Shown here: one piece after another, positions 7,855-17,427 of the stretch
Numbering within the stretch: the stretch's first letter is position 1
Layout: each line of letters starts with the position of its first letter
Source of the DNA: Liquorilactobacillus mali
GTDB lineage: Bacteria; Bacillota; Bacilli; Lactobacillales; Lactobacillaceae
Reading direction: 5' to 3'
Length of the DNA stretch: 64,000 nt
Assembly: GCF_001437155.1 (NCBI RefSeq)
Contig: NZ_JQAR01000002.1
Span: 1-64,000, forward strand
Notes under the pieces: generated by a model
Database searches by the model: none
Seen by the model: only the letters and a program-made list of their open reading frames with translations
Told to the model about the DNA's origin: nothing
Program-made: the position numbers and the translations under genes

Positions 7855-8976
7855 TTATTCTAATGCATTTTTTAGTTCGGCAATCAAATCCTTACTACTT
7901 TCGAGACCGACTGAAAGACGCAGTAAGTTATCAGTGATGCCTAATTTTTCTCTCTGTTCAACTGGCATATCATGGTGCGTCTGCTTTGCAGGCAAGGTAA
8001 CTAATGACTCAATTCCGCCAAGACTTTCTGCAAATGAAATTATTTTTAATCTGTCAAAGAAAGCAGCCAATTTAGTCTTATCTTTCAGATAAAAACTAAT
8101 CATTCCACCTTTGCCAGGATAAAGGACTTTTGAAACAGCGGACGAATTTGATAAAAACTTAACGATATTCTGTGCATTTTCTGTATGTTGATGCATTCTG
8201 AGTGGAAGTGTTTTGAGACTCCGTAAAAGCAGCCATGAATCAAAAGGATCGAGGACTGCGCCTGTGGTATTAAAATTAAAAGTCAAACTGTCGGCTGTTT
8301 TTGTATCCTTGCAAATAACTGCACCACCAAGGAGATCATTGTGACCAGAGAGATATTTAGTGGCGCTGTGAACTACGATGTCGGCTCCAAGGTCAAGTGG
8401 CTTCTGATAAATAGGAGTATAGAACGTATTGTCCACAATGACTTTTATATTAGAATTGATTCCATGAACTAGTGCGGCTATTTCTGCAATATCAGTTTTT
8501 TTCATAGTGGGATTTGAAGGTGTCTCAATCCATAGGGCAACAGTTTTAGAAGTGACTCTTTTAATAAGTTCGTCATTGTTTGTTCCGTCCCACTGTGTAA
8601 ATTTAAGGCCATAATGTTCGCTGAGATGATCAAAGTAGCGAAATGTTCCACCATATAGATCATCTGTTGAGATGATTTCGTCACCACTTTTAAAGAGGGA
8701 GAAAACCAATTCGATTGCAGCCATTCCGGAACTTAATGCGAATCCTTTTGTTCCTTCTTCCAGTAACGTGAGAGTTTGCTCTAATGTTTTTCTTGTTGGA
8801 TTAGCCATCCTTGAATAGGCATACTGTTTTTCGTAGTCAAAATGATCTACATCAGATAGTTTGCCATGACGAAAGGTTGATGAGAGATAGATAGGTGTTG
8901 CAACTGTTCCGTATGGATCTTCTTGACTGTGATTTCCGGCTTGGGCTAAAAGTGTTTCAATTTCATATTTTTTCAA
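7855..8976 (-). CDS. metI: Cystathionine gamma-synthase / acylhomoserine thiolyase (MetI-type)
   Basis: 373 residues, the length of B. subtilis MetI, in the same PLP family as its neighbour. K207 in HSATKYLSG is the PLP lysine; RMANPTRK and SSGMAAI are also present. It is expected to join acylhomoserine with cysteine (or sulfide) to give cystathionine (or homocysteine). The start is TTG 8976, since GGAAGGAA lies eight bases upstream and this places the start one base after the metA stop. An upstream TTG at 9000 would overlap metA and lacks a site. Confidence 0.82.
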   Translation of the reverse strand: MKKYEIETLLAQAGNHSQEDPYGTVATPIYLSSTFRHGKLSDVDHFDYEKQYAYSRMANPTRKTLEQTLTLLEEGTKGFALSSGMAAIELVFSLFKSGDEIISTDDLYGGTFRYFDHLSEHYGLKFTQWDGTNNDELIKRVTSKTVALWIETPSNPTMKKTDIAEIAALVHGINSNIKVIVDNTFYTPIYQKPLDLGADIVVHSATKYLSGHNDLLGGAVICKDTKTADSLTFNFNTTGAVLDPFDSWLLLRSLKTLPLRMHQHTENAQNIVKFLSNSSAVSKVLYPGKGGMISFYLKDKTKLAAFFDRLKIISFAESLGGIESLVTLPAKQTHHDMPVEQREKLGITDNLLRLSVGLESSKDLIAELKNALE

Positions 8977-8977
8977 G

Positions 8978-9790
8978 TTAATTATTCCTTCCAAGAGCAA
9001 TTGATTTTTTTATTTCAGTAATATCATCTAACCACTGGCGATAGAAGCTACTAGCAGTCGCTGACCAGGTATCAGTGGGCTTGTTGTTTTCATCAAAGTA
9101 ATTACTTGGTTTATGCGGTGCAAGCCCCGCAAGTGAATCACGCTTATATTCTTGTGCCAGAGTATCGATTTGATATTCTAGATGACCTGTCAAGTAGGTT
9201 GAGTGTAGTCGTTTGTTTTGAATTAAGACGGCTCCAATCTCACGACTTCCAGCCACAATTGTTCCATCAATAGAATTCTGTAATGGGATTGTGAAGTAGC
9301 GTGAATGCGGGATGGTCAATTCATTGGTCGTATAGACCCCTGAAATTTTCTTAGTAAGCTGATGACCTTTGAAAATTCCTTCGATTTCTCCAGCGGCATA
9401 CGCACTCCAGCAAACAAAAAGGCTCTGTTGCGTATGAGTTTTACGCCATTCTACTATCTCTGAAAATTCATCCCAATAATCAACTGCAGCAAAATCCAAA
9501 CGATCTAACGGTGCTCCGGTAACAATCAGGGCATCATAGTAGTTTGAACTAATTTCATCGAAAGTTGCATATTTTTCTAATGATTCACGTGCATTGTTTT
9601 TCAAAGTATGGGTTTTGGGCAAGCAAAAGGTTAATGTGATATCTCTTCTTGAGTTTTTCAACAAAGAGACAAACTGGTGCTCGGTTTCCGCACGGTTAGG
9701 CATGAGATTTAACAGCAGTACTTTTAATGTTTCTGGATGTTCAATATTTGTATTTTGAGTAAATCCATTAGTAATGTAAATTACAGCCAT
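8978..9790 (-). CDS. metA: Homoserine O-acyltransferase MetA
   Basis: 270 residues; the first step of methionine synthesis, acylating homoserine. The catalytic Cys127 lies in FVCWSAYAA and the His-Glu pair in HLEYQ (about 220-222), matching E. coli MetA Cys142/His235/Glu237 after an amino-terminus about 15 residues shorter. The residue that separates acetyl-CoA users (Glu) from succinyl-CoA users (Gly) is Asp96 here, in TGAPLDRLDF; an acidic side chain suggests acetyl-CoA. The ATG follows GGAGGCGCATTAAA. First gene of the operon, directly behind the T-box leader. Confidence 0.9.
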   Translation of the reverse strand: MAVIYITNGFTQNTNIEHPETLKVLLLNLMPNRAETEHQFVSLLKNSRRDITLTFCLPKTHTLKNNARESLEKYATFDEISSNYYDALIVTGAPLDRLDFAAVDYWDEFSEIVEWRKTHTQQSLFVCWSAYAAGEIEGIFKGHQLTKKISGVYTTNELTIPHSRYFTIPLQNSIDGTIVAGSREIGAVLIQNKRLHSTYLTGHLEYQIDTLAQEYKRDSLAGLAPHKPSNYFDENNKPTDTWSATASSFYRQWLDDITEIKKSIALGRNN

Positions 9791-9892
9791 TTTAATGCGC
9801 CTCCTTTAGATATTTGTCACTTTTATAACTGGATTCTGTTTCTATAACTACAGACAAGCCAGTATTAATGGCGACGTGATTTGTTTCTGAAT

Positions 9893-10180
9893 AAAAAAAG
9901 CCCGCAGTCTAAAAATAGACTGCGGGACGACTCATCGTGGTACCACCCGGTTTTCAGCTTAAAAAGCCCTCATACGCACAAACTGGATTCTATGCGCGAA
10001 CACTGTAACGGGTGTACCCGTGTAAGATTTACTTTAGCTACTATGTTTAGCTACTAAGCTCACCTTGCCTAAACTCCAAGACCATCTTCATACCTTCACG
10101 ATAACCGAATCTCAGCATAATCGGCTTTCTGTAATATCGCTCCAAATACTACTTATCTTTTCAACGTTAATTATTACTAA
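9893..10180 (-). promoter_or_regulatory. Methionine T-box leader
   Basis: On the minus strand the conserved T-box element GGGTGGTACCACG (9936-9948) is followed by a strong terminator: a CCCGCAGTCT / AGACTGCGGG stem (9901-9926) and seven T (9893-9899). The long upstream stem I region contains AUG triplets on its 3' side (GGTATGAAGATGG), a fitting methionine specifier. Uncharged tRNA-Met would stabilise the antiterminator and let RNA polymerase read into metA. The T-box motif and terminator are seen directly; the exact specifier position is inferred. Confidence 0.9.
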
Positions 10181-10182
10181 TT

Positions 10183-10211
10183 AGATTAAGACTAATTTAA
10201 AAAAAGGTCAA
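10183..10211 (-). promoter_or_regulatory. Promoter of the met operon
   Basis: Read on the minus strand, TTGACC (10206-10211) and TAATCT (10183-10188) are 17 bases apart and lie just upstream of the T-box stem I. Confidence 0.6.
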
Positions 10212-10481
10212 GCATTTTCATGGCTAAGAGCTGAAAATAATTTTTTTTTGCTTATCAAACTTTTTTGACATAATTAGCGTATATTAAAAAGGTGAGAAGT
10301 GGTAATAGGAAGTAAGCTAGAAAATGTGTAAAATGTGAATTTTGAACCAATTTCTTTGTTGGCTCGGTACAAAGGTTTTTCATAAGTCAAAATTTTCTGT
10401 TTAACTTCGAATTATTCATAACATAGAGCACGACATACTTTCAATTTTGTATTTGTGCCGGTTTTTACGTCTCATGGAATA

Positions 10482-10508
10482 CTCTCCATCATGGTGGGGA
10501 GCTTTTTT
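10482..10508 (+). terminator. Orphan terminator upstream of lspA
   Basis: CTCTCC (10482-10487) pairs with GGGGAG (10496-10501), followed by six T. No gene precedes it on the plus strand. The 10212-10480 stretch has a further hairpin (GCAC..ATAC with GTAT..GTGC, about 10427-10459) but no open frame with a ribosome binding site on the plus strand. A small RNA or a decayed leader ending here is possible. Confidence 0.45.
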
Positions 10509-10522
10509 GAAAATACAAGGGT

Positions 10523-10550
10523 TTAAGATTTTCTTAAAATGCAGTATAAT
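10523..10550 (+). promoter_or_regulatory. Candidate promoter of lspA
   Basis: TATAAT at 10545-10550 is a perfect -10. The best -35 is TTAAGA (10523-10528) at 16 bases. It lies 70 bases before lspA. Confidence 0.5.
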
Positions 10551-10620
10551 GTAAGCTTGAATTACATACGTTGTTCCTGTAAAAGAACAGAAACATACCC
10601 GAAAGCGAGGATACGTCATT

Positions 10621-11067
10621 ATGGCGCTATATATCTTTTTGATTTTTGCAGTTATCTTGCTAGATCAAATAGTAAAATTATTAGTAGTAAACAGCATTCC
10701 ATTGGACAGTAGTGTTCAATTTATTCCATCTGTTTTATCGGTAGCTCATATTCGTAATTATGGAGCAGCATGGAATATCTTCACTGGACAGAAATGGTTT
10801 TTATTTTTAATAACCATTATTGCTCTAGGTGTATTAGTCTATCTTTTTTTGAAGCTATGGAAAAATTGGGTGTATGCACTGGGAATTAGTTTGATGATAG
10901 GTGGGACCTTAGGTAACTTTATTGATCGGATCAGAATAGGATATGTAGTTGATATGCTGCAACTTGATTTTATTAATTTTCCTATTTTCAATGTTGCTGA
11001 TTCAGCTCTATCAATTGGTGTAGTGGTTATTATAATTGCCATGTTGCGGGATGATAAAAATGACTGA
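10621..11067 (+). CDS. lspA: Lipoprotein signal peptidase II
   Basis: 148 residues with four transmembrane segments. The two catalytic aspartates are visible: D111 in RIGYVVDML and D127 in FNVADSALSIG, the aspartyl-protease dyad of LspA. The enzyme removes signal peptides from diacylglyceryl-modified prolipoproteins in the membrane, such as the binding lipoprotein encoded at 34051. The start follows GAGGATACGTCATT. Its end overlaps the rluD-type gene by eight bases, the usual order in lactobacilli upstream of pyrR. Confidence 0.95.
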   Translation: MALYIFLIFAVILLDQIVKLLVVNSIPLDSSVQFIPSVLSVAHIRNYGAAWNIFTGQKWFLFLITIIALGVLVYLFLKLWKNWVYALGISLMIGGTLGNFIDRIRIGYVVDMLQLDFINFPIFNVADSALSIGVVVIIIAMLRDDKND

Positions 11068-11965
11068 AAAAAAGATGATTAATGAACAAAGAGGGCGACT
11101 GGACAAGGTTTTGACTGAACTTTTCCCCCAATATTCTAGATCACAGTTAAAACAATGGTTGGTTGAAAGAGCTATCTTAGTAAATGCACAGCCAGCAAAG
11201 CCTAACTACAAAGTAAAAGAAAATGATCAAATTGAGCTAACAGTTCCACCGGTCAAAGAAACTAGTCTTCAACCTGAAAATATTCCATTGGATATTGTGT
11301 ATGAGGACGAAGATGTCCTAGTCGTTAATAAGCCTCAGGGTATGGTGGTTCATCCTTCACCAGGTCATCCAGACAAGACGCTTGTTAATGCTCTGCTTGC
11401 CCACAGTCCATTATCAACGATTAATGGTGAATTCCGTCCTGGAATCGTTCATCGTATAGACAAAGATACTTCAGGCTTGTTGATGGTTGCAAAGAATGAT
11501 CAAGCACACCGCAGTCTTGCGGCACAATTGAAAGCCAAAACAAATATTAGAGAGTATATTGCTTTGGTCCATGGAGTTATCAAGGAAGATAACGGGAAAA
11601 TTGATGCACCCCTAGGACGCTCACCAAAGGATCGAAAGAAACAGGCTGTTGTTTCAGGCGGGCGAAATGCAGTGACACGCTTTTCAGTCATCAAACGTTA
11701 TCAAAATTATACATTGATCAAGTGTATTTTGGAGACGGGGCGTACTCATCAGATTAGAGTACATCTAAAGTATATTGGACATCCACTTGTTGGTGATCCT
11801 TTGTATGGACCAGCTAAAACAATTAAAGGCAATGGACAGTTTTTACATGCTGGCAAGCTTGGATTTAAACATCCAAGGACCGGTAAAGAGTTGGTTTTTG
11901 ATGTGCCCTTACCAGAAATTTTCAGAAAAACGTTGGATTATCTTGACAAACAAGATAATCTCTAG
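11060..11965 (+). CDS. RluD-family 23S rRNA pseudouridine synthase
   Basis: 301 residues: an S4 RNA-binding domain (GRLDKVLTELFPQYSRSQLK) followed by the RsuA/RluD catalytic domain, whose active-site Asp lies in HRIDKDTSGLLMV; KARTREYIA-like and GRTHQIRVH motifs also occur. It converts specific uridines of large-subunit rRNA to pseudouridine. ATG 11060 is chosen with GGGATG upstream; frames from 11036 or 11051 overlap lspA further. It is translationally coupled to lspA. A pyr promoter candidate begins inside its last codons. Confidence 0.9.
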   Translation: MTEKKMINEQRGRLDKVLTELFPQYSRSQLKQWLVERAILVNAQPAKPNYKVKENDQIELTVPPVKETSLQPENIPLDIVYEDEDVLVVNKPQGMVVHPSPGHPDKTLVNALLAHSPLSTINGEFRPGIVHRIDKDTSGLLMVAKNDQAHRSLAAQLKAKTNIREYIALVHGVIKEDNGKIDAPLGRSPKDRKKQAVVSGGRNAVTRFSVIKRYQNYTLIKCILETGRTHQIRVHLKYIGHPLVGDPLYGPAKTIKGNGQFLHAGKLGFKHPRTGKELVFDVPLPEIFRKTLDYLDKQDNL

Positions 11966-11971
11966 TAACTT
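11943..11971 (+). promoter_or_regulatory. Candidate promoter of the pyr operon
   Basis: A perfect TTGACA (11943-11948), inside the end of the pseudouridine synthase gene, is followed at 17 bases by TAACTT (11966-11971). It lies just upstream of the first PyrR attenuator. The -10 is weak, so read-through from lspA may also contribute. Confidence 0.45.
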
Positions 11972-11998
11972 AATACGTAATCAAGGTCCTTTAAACAT

Positions 11999-12092
11999 AG
12001 TCCTGTGAGGCTAAGAAGGCAGTGTCTTAATTGAACTCGGAATAAAGACAGAAGTCTACCACTTAGCCTGCATTTGGCTAGGTGGCTTTTTT
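11999..12092 (+). promoter_or_regulatory. PyrR-dependent attenuator 1
   Basis: AGTCCTGTGAGGCTAAGAAGG (from 11999) fits the PyrR anti-antiterminator binding loop. It is followed by an intrinsic terminator, CCACTTAGCC / GGCTAGGTGG (12059-12085), with a T run at 12087-12092. With UMP or UTP present, PyrR holds the binding loop and termination occurs before pyrR. Confidence 0.85.
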
Positions 12093-12104
12093 ATGGACAA
12101 ATGA

Positions 12105-12659
<555 letters not shown>

Positions 12660-12678
12660 TAGCTGCGACCATTTAATT

Positions 12679-12782
12679 GACTCCAGAGAGAGCAAAAAGG
12701 TTGAAGAACCAGTTTCTTATTAAAGTGGGAATCTGGTCTGACCTTATGCCGACCTGGATCAATCAAGATTCAGGTTTTTTTG
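12679..12782 (+). promoter_or_regulatory. PyrR-dependent attenuator 2
   Basis: GACTCCAGAGAGAGCAAAAAGG-type binding loop (from 12679) lies in the pyrR-pyrP gap. It is followed by an antiterminator region and a terminator, ACCTGGATC / GATTCAGGT (12752-12775), with a long T run. The loop has AGAG where attenuator 1 has GAGG, so the two sites may differ in affinity. Confidence 0.8.
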
Positions 12783-12807
12783 TATATAGCATAGAAGGAG
12801 AATAAAG

Positions 12808-14094
12808 ATGAATTCAAGTGAACAAAAGGAATTTAGAAATGATGAGGCCTTATTAGACATTAAAGATCGACCAAGCTTTGGCCATTGGTTGGTTTTATCG
12901 ATTCAACATTTATTTACGATGTTCGGAGCAACTGTTCTCGTACCGCTCCTAGTGGGAATCAATCCAAGTATTGCGTTATTTAGTTCTGGAGTTGGAACCC
13001 TAGTTTACATAGCATGTACTAAGGCAAAGATTCCAGCATATCTTGGTTCGAGTTTTGCGTTTATTGCGACGATGCAGACTTTAATGAAGGTAGATGGTTA
13101 TCCGGCTGTTGCACAAGGTGCTATCTCTGCGGGTTTGGTTTACCTAGTCGTTTCTTTGATAGTTAGCCGTTTTGGTAGCAAATGGGTCGATAAGATTTTA
13201 CCTCCAGTTGTTGTTGGACCGATTATCATTGTGATTGGACTTTCAATTGCTTCAACAGCTGCCACAGATGCAATGATGAACGGAACTCATTATGATTTGA
13301 AATACTTTGCAGTAGCAATTTTTACCTTAATAATTACCATTATTTTTAATATGTATCTCAAAGGTTTCCCAAGTATGATACCAGTATTGCTAGGAATTGC
13401 ATGTGGTTATCTGGCTGCACTGGCAGTTGGAATCGTAGATTTGACACCTGTTGCACAAGCAAAATGGTTCTCATTGCCAGCATTTGATACGATGTTTGTC
13501 AACTATCACTTTAAGTGGTACCCAGCAGCGATCATCGGGATGGCTCCAATTGCATTCGTAACAATGACCGAACACATGGGACACGTAATGGTACTAAATA
13601 AGTTAACAAAGAGAAACTTCTTTAAAGATCCAGGCTTGCATCGTACATTATTCGGTGATGGTCTATCCTCGATCATTGCGGGTTTTGTTGGTGGACCACC
13701 AACAACTTCTTATGGTGAAAATATCGGAGTGCTTGCAATGACTAGAGTTCATAGTTTGTGGGTACTTGGTGGAGCAGCATTTTTTGCAATCTTATTCAGT
13801 TTCGTTGGTAAAATCAGTGCATTAATTCATTCGATTCCAAGTCCTGTAATTGGTGGAATCAGTTTCTTATTATTTGGAATGATTGCATCGAATGGCTTAA
13901 GAATCTTGGTAGACAACAAAGTAAACTATGAATTAAAGAGAAATTTGATTATCACATCAGTTATCTTGGTTATCGGGATTGGCGGAACTTACTTGCAATT
14001 AGGAAGTTTTCAATTAACAAGTATCGCATTAGCAACAGTCTTTGGCATAATTTTGAATTTGGTTCTTCCTGAGAAAGCAATAAGCGAAAGGTAG
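12808..14094 (+). CDS. pyrP: Uracil permease (NCS2 family)
   Basis: 428 residues with about 12-14 transmembrane segments. Nucleobase carrier signatures include the amino-terminal LSIQHLFTMFGATVLVPLLVG, the TEHMGHV segment, and GGPPTTSYGEN (about residues 296-306), which is characteristic of the uracil branch. It imports uracil by proton symport for salvage by PyrR or Upp. Its place after the second attenuator puts uptake under the same UMP control as synthesis. The start follows AAGGAGAATAAAG. Confidence 0.93.
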   Translation: MNSSEQKEFRNDEALLDIKDRPSFGHWLVLSIQHLFTMFGATVLVPLLVGINPSIALFSSGVGTLVYIACTKAKIPAYLGSSFAFIATMQTLMKVDGYPAVAQGAISAGLVYLVVSLIVSRFGSKWVDKILPPVVVGPIIIVIGLSIASTAATDAMMNGTHYDLKYFAVAIFTLIITIIFNMYLKGFPSMIPVLLGIACGYLAALAVGIVDLTPVAQAKWFSLPAFDTMFVNYHFKWYPAAIIGMAPIAFVTMTEHMGHVMVLNKLTKRNFFKDPGLHRTLFGDGLSSIIAGFVGGPPTTSYGENIGVLAMTRVHSLWVLGGAAFFAILFSFVGKISALIHSIPSPVIGGISFLLFGMIASNGLRILVDNKVNYELKRNLIITSVILVIGIGGTYLQLGSFQLTSIALATVFGIILNLVLPEKAISER

Positions 14095-14104
14095 GAGATA
14101 AGGA

Positions 14105-15052
14105 ATGTTAAAGGTAGGAAGTCACGTTAAGTTACAGCACTTTGTAACTGTCAAGGATCTACATGATGATCAAGTTATGGCATTGATTGAACGCGCAATT
14201 TATTTTAAAAATGGTGGTGCAGTTCCACATTTTGAACAGCCAATTTATGCCGTTAATATGTTTTTTGAGAACAGTACACGAACACATTGTAGTTTCGAGA
14301 TGGCTGAACGCAAATTAGGGTTACGGGTAATTCCATTCGATCCTGCTACTAGTTCAGTAAAAAAAGGCGAGACTCTCTATGACACATTGCTTTCTTTGAA
14401 TGCAATTGGAGTTAATCTAGCAATTATGCGTCATCAGGAAAATGAATATTATAAGGAACTAATTGAACTCGAACCGACGCAAAAGCTTGATATCGGTATT
14501 GTGAATGCGGGAGATGGCAGTGGACAGCATCCATCTCAATCACTGCTTGATATGATGACGATTTATGAGCAATTTGGAACATTTAAGAACTTAAAGGTCG
14601 CAATTATTGGTGATCTGAGTAATTCAAGGGTAGCACGAAGCAATATGCAATTATTAAAGAAGCTCGGGGCACAAGTCTTTTTTGCAGGACCAAGTTACTG
14701 GTATTCAAAAGAATTTGAAGAGTATGGTGAGCATCTTGAAGTCGATGATTTAGTTTCACAGGTGGATGTGTTGATGCTACTGCGTGTTCAGCATGAGCGC
14801 CACACTGATGAGACTGGTTTCTCTGCCGCTCAATATCACGAACAGTACGGTTTAACACTGGAACGTTACAAGAAGATGAAGAAGGATGCCATAATAATGC
14901 ATCCTGGTCCAATAAATCGTGGTGTTGAGATTGCTTCTGAATTAGTCGAAGCACCTAGGTCAAGATTTGTAAAGCAAATGCAAAATGGTGTGTACATGCG
15001 CATGGCAATGCTCGAAGCAGTTATCGCTGGCAGACATCTGGGAGGACTTTAA
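14105..15052 (+). CDS. pyrB: Aspartate carbamoyltransferase catalytic chain
   Basis: 315 residues. The carbamoyl-phosphate loop [20 protein letters not shown] (about 59-78) and the later [11 protein letters not shown] motif are intact. It condenses carbamoyl phosphate with aspartate, the committed step of UMP synthesis. No PyrI regulatory chain is encoded nearby, as is usual in Firmicutes, so control is by PyrR. The start follows GGAGATAAGG and lies ten bases after pyrP; pyrC follows after three bases. Confidence 0.95.
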   Translation: MLKVGSHVKLQHFVTVKDLHDDQVMALIERAIYFKNGGAVPHFEQPIYAVNMFFENSTRTHCSFEMAERKLGLRVIPFDPATSSVKKGETLYDTLLSLNAIGVNLAIMRHQENEYYKELIELEPTQKLDIGIVNAGDGSGQHPSQSLLDMMTIYEQFGTFKNLKVAIIGDLSNSRVARSNMQLLKKLGAQVFFAGPSYWYSKEFEEYGEHLEVDDLVSQVDVLMLLRVQHERHTDETGFSAAQYHEQYGLTLERYKKMKKDAIIMHPGPINRGVEIASELVEAPRSRFVKQMQNGVYMRMAMLEAVIAGRHLGGL

Positions 15053-15055
15053 AAT

Positions 15056-16339
15056 ATGGACTTTTTACTTGAAAATGGGGTTGTATATCAAGCTGGTAAA
15101 TTACAAAAAATGGATCTGCTTGTGCAAAATGGTGTAATTACTGCTTTTGGACAAAATCTTGGGCAATTGCTTGAAGATACCAAGAAAATTGATGTTTCAA
15201 ATAAATTAGTTTCTCCCGGACTTGTTGATGTACACGTTCACTACAGAGAACCTGGATTTACTTATAAGGAAACTATCAAAACAGGTAGTCAGGCAGCAGC
15301 ACATGGTGGATTTACAACAGTCTGTGCAATGCCAAACCTAAATCCAGTTCCGGATACGGCAGAACGACTAGCAAATGTGATAGCTAAAAATGAATCTGAT
15401 GGTGTTGTTCATATTAAACAGTATGCGGCAATTACAGCGGGTTTAAAAAGTGAGCAAATTAATGATTTGGCTGCTCTAAAAGATGCTGGGGCATTTGCCT
15501 TTAGTAATGACGGAAGTGGAATTCAGACCGCTGGGGTCATGTATCAAGCAATGAAGCAGGCGGCTGACCTAGAAATGCCACTTGTTGAACATATTGAGGA
15601 TAATTCATTACTATATGGAGGAGTAATGAATGAAGGCAGGCGCGCGCATGAGTTGGGTCTTCCTGGGATGCTTGGTTTGAGTGAATCATCTCAACTAGCA
15701 CGAGACTTAATTCTTGCACAAAAAACAGGAGTACATTATCATGCATGTCACTTATCGACAAAAGAGAGCGTTGAATTAATGCGTCTGGCTAAGTCGAAGG
15801 GAGTTAATGTCACTTGTGAAGTTGCACCACATCATCTTTTATTGAGCGACGAGGATATCCCAGCAGATGACGCATATTTCAAGATGAATCCGCCATTGCG
15901 TGACGAGAAGGATAAAGCGGCCTTGTTGGCGGGCCTGTTAGATGGCACGATTGATATGATTGCCACTGATCATGCTCCACACAGCCATGAAGAAAAAACT
16001 GGTGGAATGTGTCAGGCATCCTTTGGAATTACCGGAAGTGAGACAGCTTTCACATTGTTGTATACACATTTTGTGAAGAGTGGCAAGCTAACACTGGAAA
16101 AGTTGTTGGACAAGATGAGTAGTGAACCGGCAAAAGCATTTCGCATGAAGAGTGCCGGAGAATTGTTGATCGGCAGACCTGCAGATATTGCTGTGTTTGA
16201 TTTAGATACAGAATATGAATTGAAAGAAGAAGAGTATTTTTCAAAAGGTACAAACACACCTTTTACAGGTGAAAAAGTGTACGGTAAGACAATTATGACA
16301 TTTGTTGCTGGAGAACTTGTTTATCAAAAGGAGGACTGA
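15056..16339 (+). CDS. pyrC: Dihydroorotase (class I)
   Basis: 427 residues of the amidohydrolase fold. The first metal-binding motif is [10 protein letters not shown] (about 58-67) and the last is ATDHAPH (about 302-308), with HACHLST between them. It closes carbamoyl-aspartate to dihydroorotate. Class I long enzymes of this type are standard in Gram-positive pyr operons. Very tight spacing to pyrB and to carA, which starts two bases after its stop, indicates a single transcript. Confidence 0.95.
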   Translation: MDFLLENGVVYQAGKLQKMDLLVQNGVITAFGQNLGQLLEDTKKIDVSNKLVSPGLVDVHVHYREPGFTYKETIKTGSQAAAHGGFTTVCAMPNLNPVPDTAERLANVIAKNESDGVVHIKQYAAITAGLKSEQINDLAALKDAGAFAFSNDGSGIQTAGVMYQAMKQAADLEMPLVEHIEDNSLLYGGVMNEGRRAHELGLPGMLGLSESSQLARDLILAQKTGVHYHACHLSTKESVELMRLAKSKGVNVTCEVAPHHLLLSDEDIPADDAYFKMNPPLRDEKDKAALLAGLLDGTIDMIATDHAPHSHEEKTGGMCQASFGITGSETAFTLLYTHFVKSGKLTLEKLLDKMSSEPAKAFRMKSAGELLIGRPADIAVFDLDTEYELKEEEYFSKGTNTPFTGEKVYGKTIMTFVAGELVYQKED

Positions 16340-16341
16340 AC

Positions 16342-17427
16342 TTGAAACGTTATTTGATTTTAGAGGATGGCAGCATCTTCAAAGGGGAAGGTTTTGGAGC
16401 AAATATCACAACTACTGGGGAGGTCGTCTTTACGACAGGAATGACAGGATATCAAGAAGCTGTCACCGATCAGTCTTTTGCAAATCAAATATTAGTATTC
16501 ACTAACCCTTTAATTGGTAATTACGGAGTGAACCTTGATGATTATGAATCAATTGAACCAAGATGTAAGGGTGTTATCTGTCACGAATTAGCCCGTACCT
16601 CAAGCAATTGGCGGCAACAAAGCAGCTTTGCAGATTTCTTAGTACAGATGAATATCCCTGGAATTAAAGGAATCGATACACGTGCACTGACTAAAAAACT
16701 GCGCTCTGCTGGAACGATGAAGGGAAGAATAATTGATTCTACTGATGATCTTGAACATGCCTTCTCACAATTAAATGCAACGGTTGTTAATAAGAATCTT
16801 GTGGCTCAAGTATCAACAAGTAAACCTTATCCGAACCCCGGAAGCAAGCGCAATGTCGTGGTAATTGATTTCGGATTGAAGCATAGTATCTTACGAGAAT
16901 TAGCTAAACGCGACTGCAACACAATCGTATTACCATATAATGCTACGGCAGAAGATATCTTCAAGCTGAAGCCAGATGGTGTTTTGTTAACTAATGGACC
17001 TGGTGATCCTAAGTCGCTCCCCGCGGCTATCGAAATGATTCAAAAGGTTGAACAGAAATTACCTCTCTTCGGAATTTGTCTTGGTCATCAACTGTTTGCA
17101 CTTGCTAATGGTGCTGATACGTTCAAGATGAAGTTTGGTCATCGTGGTTTCAATCATCCAGTTAGAGAAATTGCGAGCGGGAGAATCTGTTTTACTTCAC
17201 AGAATCACGGCTATGCGGTTGCTCCGGATTCCGTTGATAATGATGTAATGAATATTACTTACCGTGAAATCAATGATGGCACTGTAGAAGGGTTGCGCCA
17301 CAAAAATTATCCAGCTTTCAGTGTGCAGTTCCATCCGGATGCAGCACCTGGTCCGCATGATGCAGTAGATATATTTGATGACTTTATGCATATGATTGAT
17401 ACGAGAAAGGATGAACGTAATGCCTAA
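16342..17427 (+). CDS. carA: Carbamoyl-phosphate synthase small chain
   Basis: 361 residues: the amino-terminal CarA domain and a class I glutamine amidotransferase domain, which releases ammonia from glutamine for CarB. Cys246 (GICLGHQ) and His331 ([10 protein letters not shown]) of the triad are present. The third member, normally Glu two residues after His, is Asp333; I believe this occurs in other lactobacilli, and the domain is otherwise complete. The start is TTG 16342 with AAGGAGGACTGAAC before it. The gene overlaps carB by eight bases. Confidence 0.94.
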   Translation: MKRYLILEDGSIFKGEGFGANITTTGEVVFTTGMTGYQEAVTDQSFANQILVFTNPLIGNYGVNLDDYESIEPRCKGVICHELARTSSNWRQQSSFADFLVQMNIPGIKGIDTRALTKKLRSAGTMKGRIIDSTDDLEHAFSQLNATVVNKNLVAQVSTSKPYPNPGSKRNVVVIDFGLKHSILRELAKRDCNTIVLPYNATAEDIFKLKPDGVLLTNGPGDPKSLPAAIEMIQKVEQKLPLFGICLGHQLFALANGADTFKMKFGHRGFNHPVREIASGRICFTSQNHGYAVAPDSVDNDVMNITYREINDGTVEGLRHKNYPAFSVQFHPDAAPGPHDAVDIFDDFMHMIDTRKDERNA

